This document shows, one piece after another, positions 55,914-64,000 of a DNA stretch of 64,000 nucleotides (the first letter of the stretch is position 1; the number at the start of each line of letters is the position of its first letter). The stretch lies in the NCBI GenBank assembly GCA_020249435.1, contig JADCFQ010000007.1:186001-250000 (forward strand), read 5' to 3'. The notes beneath the pieces are model-generated. The model worked only from the letters and a program-made list of their open reading frames with translations, had not been told where the DNA came from and searched no databases. The translations under genes were made by a program, and so were the position numbers. This stretch comes from Roseomonas sp. (GTDB lineage: Bacteria; Pseudomonadota; Alphaproteobacteria; Acetobacterales; Acetobacteraceae).

Positions 55914-56867
55914 TCAGATCCTTTCCATCACGGAAGCACGGAAGCTTTCCATCTGCGCAAGCACCTTTTCAACCGTGGAACCAAGGAAGTTGAAATCAAT
56001 CGCGCTGACACCCAATGCGCGCAAGGCATGGATGTCCTCGACAATCTGCGCCGCAGAACCGGAAAACAAATGCCGTTCCCCTTCACCGGCGAGCGCGGGC
56101 AATTCCGCGCCGAATTTCTGCACACGAAGCGCGAGTCCAACCTGCGCTGTGTCTCGCCCCGCCTCCGCCGTCAGGCGGTGCAGCTTGGCAACCGCAGCCT
56201 TGTAGCGGGCCAGGCTATCCAGGGGAAAAGCCGGATTCGTGCCGATGGGATACCAGGCATCACCCAACCGCGCCGTGCGCCGCAGCGCCGGGCCGCTTTC
56301 GCCGCCCACCCAAATCGGCGGGCCACCTGGCTGCACCGGTTTGGGTTCAAAGCTGATCTTGTCGAAGGCAACATGCTCGCCCTGAAAGCGCGGCTCGGCT
56401 GCGGTCCAAAGCTCCCGCGCGGCCAGGATATATTCATCCGTTACCTTGCCGCGCGCAGCGAAATCGGGCGCGTCTAGTGCTTCAAATTCCTCCTTCAACC
56501 AACCCGCACCAATGCCAAGCGTGAGGCGACCATTGGAGAAAATGTCAATGGTGGACAGGATTTTCGCTGTCAGCACTGCCGGGCGATGCGGTACCACCAT
56601 CACGGAAGTCACCAGCCGCAGCTTTGTGGTGCGTGCGGCGGCGAACATCACCTCGGTCAATTGTTCATGCCGCGCACCGCGCGCGCCGGCGGGGAATTCG
56701 CCATTATCCGAATAGGGGTAGATGGCGTGAATATCGGTCGGGATCACCACATGGTCGCTGAAGGTGGCATAGGCATAGCCCATCGCCTCCCCACCCTGCA
56801 GCAGTTGGGTAATCGCCTCAGGTGTGGCGAGCGGGCCGGCGGTTGGGGCGTTGAAACCGATCTGCAT
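55914..56867 (-). CDS. LLM class F420-dependent oxidoreductase
   Basis: MQIGFNAPTAGPLATPEAITQLLQGGEAMGYAYATFSDHVVIP, SVMVVPHRPAVLTAKILSTIDIFSNGRLTLGIGAGWLKEEFEALD; start reset to 56867. Confidence 0.87.
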   Translation of the reverse strand: MQIGFNAPTAGPLATPEAITQLLQGGEAMGYAYATFSDHVVIPTDIHAIYPYSDNGEFPAGARGARHEQLTEVMFAAARTTKLRLVTSVMVVPHRPAVLTAKILSTIDIFSNGRLTLGIGAGWLKEEFEALDAPDFAARGKVTDEYILAARELWTAAEPRFQGEHVAFDKISFEPKPVQPGGPPIWVGGESGPALRRTARLGDAWYPIGTNPAFPLDSLARYKAAVAKLHRLTAEAGRDTAQVGLALRVQKFGAELPALAGEGERHLFSGSAAQIVEDIHALRALGVSAIDFNFLGSTVEKVLAQMESFRASVMERI

Positions 56868-56937
56868 GCTAGGCCTCCCAGCCGCGCGCATTGCATCCGG
56901 CGCGGCATTCCCACACGATGGGGCCAGGGGAAGGAGG

Positions 56938-59298
56938 ATGGCAAGGGTGCAGGACAGGTTGGAAACCACACCGCTGGCGGAGCTGATGGCGGAAGCGGCC
57001 GCCTTGCGCGATGCCGGCCATGGGCGCGTCATGTCCTATTCGCGCAAGGTCTTCATTCCGCTGACCAAGCTCTGCCGCGATGTCTGCCATTACTGCACCT
57101 TCGCCGAAAAGCCGCGTTCAGGGCGGGCCGCCTATCTCTCGCCTGAGGAGGTGCTGGCAATTGCACGCGCCGGAGCCAAGGCCGGGTGCACGGAAGCGCT
57201 ATTCACATTGGGCGATAAACCCGAATTGCGCTGGCGCCAGGCGCGTGAGGCTTTGGCCGAGATGGGCTACGCCAGCACGATCGAATATCTGGTTGCGATG
57301 TGCGATCTGGTGCTGCGTGAAACCGGGCTGCTGCCGCATGCCAATCCTGGTGTAATGAATGCAGCAGAACTAGGCGCCTTGCGCGAAGTGACGGCCAGCC
57401 AAGGCATCATGCTGGAAAGCACGAGTGAAAGGCTCTGCGCGCCCGGCGGCGTGCATTATGGCAGCCCTGACAAGCACCCCGCCGTCCGCTTGGCGGTGTT
57501 GAATGAGGCTGGTGCGGCGCGCATTCCCTTCACCACCGGCATCTTGATCGGCATTGGCGAAACCCGCGCGGAACGCTTGGAAGCCCTGCGCGCCATCGCA
57601 GCAAGCCATGCGCGTTACGGGCATGTGCAGGAAGTCATCATCCAGAATTTCCGTGCGAAGCCGCGCACCAAACGTGCAGATGCGGATGAACCGGATTTGC
57701 ACGATCTGCTCTGGACCATCGCCTCAGCGCGCATCATTCTGGGTACTGAGGCGAATATCCAGGCGCCGCCCAATCTTTCGCCCCGCACCTATCCAAGCCT
57801 GATCGCCGCTGGCATCAATGATTGGGGCGGCATTTCACCCGTGACGCCGGATCATGTGAACCCGGAAGCGCCTTGGCCCGCGATTGCGAGCCTTGCTGAG
57901 AAAACGGCCAGCATGGGCAAGGTACTGGTGCAGCGCCTGCCGGCCTATCCCGCTTATATCCGCGCGCCGCGTGATTGGTTTGCGCCACGGATTGCAACCG
58001 CATTGCTGCGGGCGAGTGACGCTGCAGGCTTCGCGCGCGGCGATAATTGGTCGCCCGGCGCGCTCACGCCGCCGCGCCTGGCGGCACCGCTATTGGCTGC
58101 AGCGGATGCCGGGTTGGTAGGGTTGGCGGAACGCGCCGCGCAGGGTGAAAGGCTGGATGCGCCTGCCATTGAAACGCTGTTTGCCGCGCGGGATGCGGAT
58201 CAGGCGCATGTCATGGCGGCGGCTGATCGGCTGCGCCAGGCAGTTGCGGGAGATACTGTGCGTTATGTTGTCAATCGCAACATCAATTACACCAATATAT
58301 GTAGCTATCGTTGTAGCTTTTGCGCCTTCAGCAAGGGCAAGACGCATGAAGCCTTGCGCGGCCCGGCCTATGATCTTGATCACGCGGAAATTACGCGACG
58401 TGCCAAGGAAGCCTGGGCGCGCGGTGCAACCGAGGTCTGCCTGCAAGGCGGCATCCATCCGGATTATACCGGCGCCACCTATGAGGCGATTTGTCGCGCC
58501 ATCAAACAGGCCGTGCCGGGGATGCATATTCATGCCTTCTCGGCGCTGGAAATCCATCAGGGCGCGCGCACGCTTGGGCTTTCGCTTTCGGCGTTTCTGG
58601 CGCGCTTGCGCGATGCGGGGCTTGGCACTTTGCCCGGTACGGCAGCGGAGATTCTGGATGATGAGATACGCGCCATCATCTGCCCGGATAAGGTGAACAC
58701 GGCGGAATGGCAGGCGGTGATGCGTGCCGCGCATGGGCTTGGGCTGCGCAGCACAGCCACCATCATGTTCGGCCATGTGGAAGCGCCCTTGCATTGGGCG
58801 CGGCATTTGCTGGTGCTGAGGGATCTGCAAGCGGAAACCGGCGGCTTCACTGAATTTGTTCCGCTGCCTTTCGTGCATATGGAAGCGCCCATGTATCTGC
58901 GCGGTCTCGCGCGTCGTGGCCCCAGTTTCCGTGAGGCACTGCTGATGCACAGCGTTGCGCGTTTGGTGCTGCATCCGCATTTCACGAATATCCAAACAAG
59001 TTGGGTAAAGATGGGCCCCGAAGGTGCCGCCATGGCTTTGCAGGCCGGCGCGAATGATCTGGGCGGCACGCTGATGAATGAAAGCATCAGCCGCGCCGCC
59101 GGCACAGAGCACGGCCAGGAATTTCCGCCCGAGGCGATGGAGCGCCTGATCCTTTCCATTGGGCGGCAACCGAAGCAGCGCAGCACAACCTATGGCGCTG
59201 TGACGCGTGAACGCGAACAGGCTTCACATAGTGCTGCTCCGCTTGTGCCCATGGTACAGACCGCGCCACGCAAGCGCGTTTTGTTGGCAGGGGATTAA
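56938..59298 (+). CDS. fbiC: 7,8-didemethyl-8-hydroxy-5-deazariboflavin (FO) synthase, CofG-CofH fusion
   Basis: Two radical-SAM halves: CRDVCHYCTF (CofG) and NICSYRCSFCAFSKGK (CofH); 786 aa; AAGGAGG before ATG 56938. Confidence 0.95.
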   Translation: MARVQDRLETTPLAELMAEAAALRDAGHGRVMSYSRKVFIPLTKLCRDVCHYCTFAEKPRSGRAAYLSPEEVLAIARAGAKAGCTEALFTLGDKPELRWRQAREALAEMGYASTIEYLVAMCDLVLRETGLLPHANPGVMNAAELGALREVTASQGIMLESTSERLCAPGGVHYGSPDKHPAVRLAVLNEAGAARIPFTTGILIGIGETRAERLEALRAIAASHARYGHVQEVIIQNFRAKPRTKRADADEPDLHDLLWTIASARIILGTEANIQAPPNLSPRTYPSLIAAGINDWGGISPVTPDHVNPEAPWPAIASLAEKTASMGKVLVQRLPAYPAYIRAPRDWFAPRIATALLRASDAAGFARGDNWSPGALTPPRLAAPLLAAADAGLVGLAERAAQGERLDAPAIETLFAARDADQAHVMAAADRLRQAVAGDTVRYVVNRNINYTNICSYRCSFCAFSKGKTHEALRGPAYDLDHAEITRRAKEAWARGATEVCLQGGIHPDYTGATYEAICRAIKQAVPGMHIHAFSALEIHQGARTLGLSLSAFLARLRDAGLGTLPGTAAEILDDEIRAIICPDKVNTAEWQAVMRAAHGLGLRSTATIMFGHVEAPLHWARHLLVLRDLQAETGGFTEFVPLPFVHMEAPMYLRGLARRGPSFREALLMHSVARLVLHPHFTNIQTSWVKMGPEGAAMALQAGANDLGGTLMNESISRAAGTEHGQEFPPEAMERLILSIGRQPKQRSTTYGAVTREREQASHSAAPLVPMVQTAPRKRVLLAGD

Positions 59299-59954
59299 GC
59301 GAGACGTTCGAGAATGCCGTTTTGCTGCAACCACGCGAGCGTTTGCGTGCCCTTGGCTTCAGGAATGCGTGCAAAGCGCACGATATCAGCGGGATGATCA
59401 ATATCCATTGCAATACCGGGCAGGCGCAGAATCTGCGGCGTGATGCCTGCGACACGTGCAGAAGCCAAATGCGGGAAATAGCTGTCTTCACCAAAGCGTA
59501 GCTTCACCGCATTGGGTGGTGACAGCAGAATGGCGTTCGATCCCTGCTCATCATGGGCGGGGGCGATGATGAAGGCGGGTGGAATAGTCACCGCTGCGAT
59601 TATTGCTTCGACCTCAGGCGTTTTCACCGCGGGAACATCGCCGGGCAGAGTCAGAATGGCCGCGAAACCTTCCGCCTGTAACACTGAGGCCGCCGCTGTC
59701 ACCGCGCCGGTGTGACCTTCCCCTGCGCCTTCCGTGATAATCCGCGCGCCATGTGCCTCCGCCAGCGCCTGCGCCCAAGGATCAAGTGTCACCACCGCAA
59801 CACCGGACAGACCTTGCGCCGCTGCCAAAGCCATCAGCACATCGCGCAGCATCACCTGCATCAGCGCGACGCGTTCCGCAGGTGACAGCAAGGATGCGAG
59901 GCGTTGTTTTGCCCCCGCCATTTCCTTCACCGGCAGAATGACCCAGGGCTTCAT
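59295..59954 (-). CDS. cofC: 2-phospho-L-lactate (or PEP/3-phosphoglycerate) guanylyltransferase
   Basis: WVILPVKEMAGAKQRLASLLSPAERVALMQVMLRDVLMAL, LTLPGDVPAV, DEQGSNAILLSPPNAVKLRFGEDSYFPHL. Confidence 0.93.
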   Translation of the reverse strand: MKPWVILPVKEMAGAKQRLASLLSPAERVALMQVMLRDVLMALAAAQGLSGVAVVTLDPWAQALAEAHGARIITEGAGEGHTGAVTAAASVLQAEGFAAILTLPGDVPAVKTPEVEAIIAAVTIPPAFIIAPAHDEQGSNAILLSPPNAVKLRFGEDSYFPHLASARVAGITPQILRLPGIAMDIDHPADIVRFARIPEAKGTQTLAWLQQNGILERLA

Positions 59955-60871
59955 CTGAGCGCATCAATCGCCGCCAGCACCAGCCGCGCCAGCGCCGTCT
60001 TGTCCGCCAGATTGTGCATCAGGGTTGCGGCATGAAATACGCGCGGTGGGATGCCCGCAGCGTCATCGCCATGTTCCATCACAAAGCCATGGAGCAAATC
60101 ACTATAGCGCGCGGCCACAGCGGCAGCACTTGGTGCCACACCAAGCGCTTCAAACATGCGCGCTGTTGGTCCTTTCACCGCCTGACCAGCAATGATGGGC
60201 GATACCGCCACCACCGGCGCGCCTGATGCCTTGATGGCATCGCGCAATCCCGGCACGGCCAGAATGGGTTCGATGCTGATGAAGGGATTGCTTGGGCAAA
60301 TGACGACACCGCGCGGCTTTGCGCGCAGCGCTTCCAGCAATGCAGGCTGTGGGCGCGCCCGTTCAACACTAGCGAATTTCACTGCCCGCGCCAAGGGTTC
60401 GGCGCGCAATCGCACAAACCAATCCTGAAAATCAAGCCACCCCTGATCCGTGTGGATTTGCGTGCGCACCGGATCATCACTCATCGGCAGAATGCGTTGG
60501 CCAATGCCGAAGCGTTTGCGCATATCATCGGTAATCGCCGAAAGTGTTGCGCCACCGCGCAGCCGATGGCTTCGCAGCACATGCAGCGCCAAATCGCGAT
60601 CACCCAGGCGAAACCAATCCGCCCCACCAAGCGCAGCGAGGGTTTCCATGAAAGCCCAGCTTTCATCCGCGCGCCCCCAGCCAAGCTTGGGATTATCCAG
60701 CCCCGCGAGGGTATAGAGCAGCGTATCCGTATCCGGACAAATCGTGAGGCCGAAATGTTCGAAATCATCACCGGTATTGGCGATGATCAGCAATTCCTCA
60801 GCCGGCAAAACGCGTGACAAGCCAAGCGCCAGCTTCGCCCCACCAATGCCACCGGAAAGCGCGATGATCAC
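59951..60871 (-). CDS. cofD: 2-phospho-L-lactate transferase (CofD/FbiA family)
   Basis: [83 protein letters not shown]. Confidence 0.95.
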   Translation of the reverse strand: MIIALSGGIGGAKLALGLSRVLPAEELLIIANTGDDFEHFGLTICPDTDTLLYTLAGLDNPKLGWGRADESWAFMETLAALGGADWFRLGDRDLALHVLRSHRLRGGATLSAITDDMRKRFGIGQRILPMSDDPVRTQIHTDQGWLDFQDWFVRLRAEPLARAVKFASVERARPQPALLEALRAKPRGVVICPSNPFISIEPILAVPGLRDAIKASGAPVVAVSPIIAGQAVKGPTARMFEALGVAPSAAAVAARYSDLLHGFVMEHGDDAAGIPPRVFHAATLMHNLADKTALARLVLAAIDALR

Positions 60872-61608
60872 GGGAAAAGATCCTCCTGCGCTGGGCGCAG
60901 CAATCCGGCAGCAGGGTTTTTCGCGCCTGACCAGGACAACCCACGCACCAGCACAGCAGGCTGACCCTCAGCGCCTTGCCCCATCACCAGCCCTGCTGCT
61001 GCGGCAATCTCATCGGCGAAGCCGGTGATGCTGACCATGAGCGTACGGCCAAACAAATCGGGCTGACCGCGTAAATCACGCAAGGCCGGCAGCCCCGCCG
61101 CACCGATCGCCACGCCGACCGTGCCACGCCGCCAGGCGCGGCCGAAACTATCCGTGATGACCACAGGCAAGCCAAGCCGCACGGCAAGTGCCGCCGCACT
61201 ACCATCAGGATCACGCGGCAGAAGCAACGCATGGCCATCGGCGCCGATATTGGATTGATCAATGCCCGCATTGGCCATCACAAAACCGAGCCGATGTTTG
61301 ACGATGATCAGGTTGGGACGCGCACGCACCACTCGTTCTGATTCAGAAAGGATCAGTTCCACCAAACGCGCATCCTTGCCGGTTTGCGCGGCAAGTTCGC
61401 GCGCTGCGGCTGATGGCTGCACAGACGCCAGCGCTATGCTCCGCCCTTCCGCCTTGCTCACGATTTTCTGCGCAACCGCGAGTACATCGCCTGATTGAGG
61501 CGCAAGGCCAGCTCGCGCCATGGCAGCTGAAAGCAAACCCGCCAGATCATCGCCTGCCTGCACCATTGGCAGGTCAGGCAGCGCAAAAAGCTGCAGCGCG
61601 GCCTTCAA
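60868..61608 (-). CDS. cofE: Coenzyme F420-0:L-glutamate ligase, standalone
   Basis: [80 protein letters not shown]. Confidence 0.95.
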   Translation of the reverse strand: MKAALQLFALPDLPMVQAGDDLAGLLSAAMARAGLAPQSGDVLAVAQKIVSKAEGRSIALASVQPSAAARELAAQTGKDARLVELILSESERVVRARPNLIIVKHRLGFVMANAGIDQSNIGADGHALLLPRDPDGSAAALAVRLGLPVVITDSFGRAWRRGTVGVAIGAAGLPALRDLRGQPDLFGRTLMVSITGFADEIAAAAGLVMGQGAEGQPAVLVRGLSWSGAKNPAAGLLRPAQEDLFP

Positions 61609-62615
61609 GCGAAGCGGCGGCGCAGCAGCGGCAGCACCTGCTCCCCATAGAGCTGCAAGAACCGCGCCTGATCCGGCCCTGGCGCATGAAACACCAAATG
61701 CCGAAAGCCTAGGCCGACATAATAGCCGATGCGCTCCACATGCTCTTCCGGATCATTGGAAACAATCCAACGGCTCGCCGCGCGTTCCAGCGGCAGCGCA
61801 TCGGCCAGGCGCTCCATTTCCACTGGGTCTTCCACCGACATTTTTTCTTCGGCCGAAAGTGCCAAAGCCGCCCAATGGCGCGTATCTTCCAAGGCGCGCT
61901 GCTTGTCCGTATCGAAGGAAACCTTCACTTCGATCATACGATCATAATCGGGCTTGGGCGCGGCCGCTGCTTCCAGCCCCGCGACAACATTCGGCAGCAG
62001 CGTATCCGTGTAAAGCTCTGGCTTCTTGCCGCTGGTGCAGATAAAGCCATCACCCGCACGCCCGGCATATTTCGCAACCATGGCGCCGGCAGCCGCCACA
62101 TAAATCGGTACGGGCGTCGCTGGACGATCATAGATTGTCGCGTGTTCGGTGCGGTAATACTGACCCTCAAAGCTCACGCGTTCTTCGGTCCAAAGCTTGC
62201 GCATCAATTGCACGGCTTCACGCATGCGGGCGAAGCGTTCTTTGAATTCTGGCCAGGGTTGGCCTGTGGAAGGCACCTCATTCAACCCCTCACCAGTGCC
62301 GATGCCAAGAATGACGCGGCCCGGAAACATCGCGCCCAAAGTGCCGAAAGCCTGCGCCACAATGGAAGGGTGGTAGCGAAAGGTTGGCGTCAGCACGCTG
62401 GTGCCCATCACAAGCCTTTGCGTGCGCGCCCCAAGCGCACCAAGCCACACCAGCGAATTCGGCGCGTGGCCGCCCGTGTGTTTCCAGGGCTGGAAATGGT
62501 CCGAGATGAAGCAGCTATCGAAGCCCATCTCCTCGGCCAATACGCCAAATTCCAGCAATTGTGCCGGCGCGAATTGTTCGGCGGATGCCTTATAGCCCAG
62601 CTTCAACATGGCCAT
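61605..62615 (-). CDS. fgd: F420-dependent glucose-6-phosphate dehydrogenase-like oxidoreductase
   Basis: [130 protein letters not shown]. Confidence 0.9.
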   Translation of the reverse strand: MAMLKLGYKASAEQFAPAQLLEFGVLAEEMGFDSCFISDHFQPWKHTGGHAPNSLVWLGALGARTQRLVMGTSVLTPTFRYHPSIVAQAFGTLGAMFPGRVILGIGTGEGLNEVPSTGQPWPEFKERFARMREAVQLMRKLWTEERVSFEGQYYRTEHATIYDRPATPVPIYVAAAGAMVAKYAGRAGDGFICTSGKKPELYTDTLLPNVVAGLEAAAAPKPDYDRMIEVKVSFDTDKQRALEDTRHWAALALSAEEKMSVEDPVEMERLADALPLERAASRWIVSNDPEEHVERIGYYVGLGFRHLVFHAPGPDQARFLQLYGEQVLPLLRRRFA

Positions 62616-63475
62616 CACGTATCCGCGAGTGCCGCAAGCATCGCATCCCGATGCGCGACATCGCCATCTTCCGTCACTGGCTGGATGCAAACATGCGTGG
62701 CACCCGCTGCAAAATGTGCGCGCAGGCCTGCCTTCACGGTCGTGGCATCGCCATGCAGCACCATCGCATCAATGAAGCGATCACTGCCGCCATTGGCGAG
62801 CTCCGCTTCACTAAAACCAAGCCGCAGCCAATTATTCACGTAATTTGGCAACACCATATAGCGCGATAATTCGCGCCGCCCGAGGGCGCGTGCGCGCACC
62901 GGATCGGTTTCAATGCACACCTTCTGTTCCACCGCCAGCACCTTGCCCGTGCCAAGAATAGCCGCGGCCTGGGCAGTATGTTCCGGTGTTACGTTGTAAG
63001 GCACAGCGCCATCCGCAGCGCCGCCGGAAAGTGCCAGCATTTTCGGCCCAAGCGCTGCCAGCAGCACTGGCCCTTCCAATACATCACCGCCCGCCTTGCG
63101 CAACCCTTCCAAATAGCCGCGCATCGCGGGGATGGGCTTTTCGTAGCGATGCCCGCGCAAGCCTTCCACCATCGGGATATGGCTGACGCCAAGCCCAAGC
63201 GCGAAGCGCCCGCCATGCAGCGCATTCAGCGTCGCGAGGCCCCGGCGCGCGGTGAAGGCATCACGCGCATAAATATTCGCAATCGAGCTGCCAATAATGA
63301 GCTTCCGACTATTCGCCAGCAAAAACCCCGCCAGCGCCATGGATTCATAACCGCGCGATTCCGGATACCAGAAGCTGCCATAGCCGTGGTCTTCCACGCG
63401 GTTCAGCAGCGCGCGCAAGGCCGCCGCATCCAGCCGATCCGTGGAACACCAAACGCCCAAACGACCGAATTGCAT
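62615..63475 (-). CDS. LLM class F420-dependent oxidoreductase
   Basis: [99 protein letters not shown]; start reset to 63475. Confidence 0.87.
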   Translation of the reverse strand: MQFGRLGVWCSTDRLDAAALRALLNRVEDHGYGSFWYPESRGYESMALAGFLLANSRKLIIGSSIANIYARDAFTARRGLATLNALHGGRFALGLGVSHIPMVEGLRGHRYEKPIPAMRGYLEGLRKAGGDVLEGPVLLAALGPKMLALSGGAADGAVPYNVTPEHTAQAAAILGTGKVLAVEQKVCIETDPVRARALGRRELSRYMVLPNYVNNWLRLGFSEAELANGGSDRFIDAMVLHGDATTVKAGLRAHFAAGATHVCIQPVTEDGDVAHRDAMLAALADT

Positions 63476-63503
63476 GATAGACTTCCTTTCCCCGAGACGC
63501 GGG

Positions 63504-64000
63504 CTAACCGTAGGTTTCATCCAACGCCTGAAAGCGCGGCAGATCAACCAGGGCGCTGAATTCCGCATAGCTCATCATGGTGCCCGCTGCCTTGGCTGGT
63601 GTGCCATCACGCTTCAACACGGCCAGCGCATCAGCCACCGCACGCGCGGCGGAAAACAGCGCCGTCACCGCATAAAACACGACAGCAAAGCCCATCTGTT
63701 CCAAATCACGCATCGTCAGCGCCGTGGTTTCATTGCCATCCACAATGCTGACAACCTTGGGGCCGGGCACCTGCCGCGCCACAATCTCAACCTCAGATAT
63801 TTTCTTGATGCCATCAACAAACACCAGATCAACCCCGGAATCCTGATACATCAGCGCGCGGCGCACGGCTTCTTCCGGGCCAATCGCCGGCATGGCATCG
63901 GTCCGCCCAATAATCAGTGGCCCGTTCGCAGGGCGGGCCGCAATGGCGCATTGCAGGCGCCGGACGTTTTCCTCTGCCGGGATCAGCCTGATGCCAGCCA
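63504..64000 (-). CDS. Isocitrate lyase/PEP mutase family protein, truncated by window end
   Basis: Frame continues to the edge: PLIIGRTDAMPAIGPEEAVRRALMYQDSGVDLVFVDGIKKISEVE..VSIVDGNETTALTMRDLEQMGFAVVFYAVTALFSA. Confidence 0.85.
   Translation of the reverse strand, partial: AGIRLIPAEENVRRLQCAIAARPANGPLIIGRTDAMPAIGPEEAVRRALMYQDSGVDLVFVDGIKKISEVEIVARQVPGPKVVSIVDGNETTALTMRDLEQMGFAVVFYAVTALFSAARAVADALAVLKRDGTPAKAAGTMMSYAEFSALVDLPRFQALDETYG

Noticed and set aside
63504-64000. PEP mutase-family gene as PEP/phosphonate supplier for F420
   Set aside because: Family members next to catabolic genes are usually carboxy-phosphonoenolpyruvate/oxaloacetate-type lyases; separate start 29 bp away and no phosphonate genes nearby; no evidence of linkage to F420.
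1-64000. CRISPR arrays, integrases, transposases, tRNA or rRNA genes, phage modules
   Set aside because: No direct-repeat arrays, IS ends, tRNA-like cloverleafs or rRNA cores were recognised; tRNA-scale structures could be missed by eye and would need tRNAscan/Infernal.

Overview
64 kb of a high-GC proteobacterial chromosome, probably an alphaproteobacterium of the Acetobacteraceae/Roseomonas type (inferred from gene content only). About 67 protein-coding genes are supported. No rRNA, tRNA, CRISPR array, prophage or transposase was recognised. The left 53 kb is catabolic and housekeeping sequence. It includes eight orphan tripartite-tricarboxylate (Bug/TctC) binding proteins, a Baeyer-Villiger monooxygenase plus esterase pair, a zur / hisI-COG0523 locus with a visible Zur-box-like palindrome, a secDF fusion, a nitrile hydratase-like fusion protein with a 17-residue His/Asp linker, an amidase, a four-domain rhodanese next to a cysteine dioxygenase, radC and map. 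The right end (about 54-63.5 kb) is a compact coenzyme F420 island: fbiC (CofG-CofH fusion), cofC, cofD, cofE, a close homologue of mycobacterial F420-dependent glucose-6-phosphate dehydrogenase, and four more LLM-class oxidoreductases. The strongest candidates for follow-up are the F420/Fgd island, the His-linker nitrile hydratase fusion, the Zur-controlled hisI-COG0523 operon, and a two-domain acetyltransferase interrupted by one in-frame TAG. All functional calls come from motif and family recognition; no database search was run.
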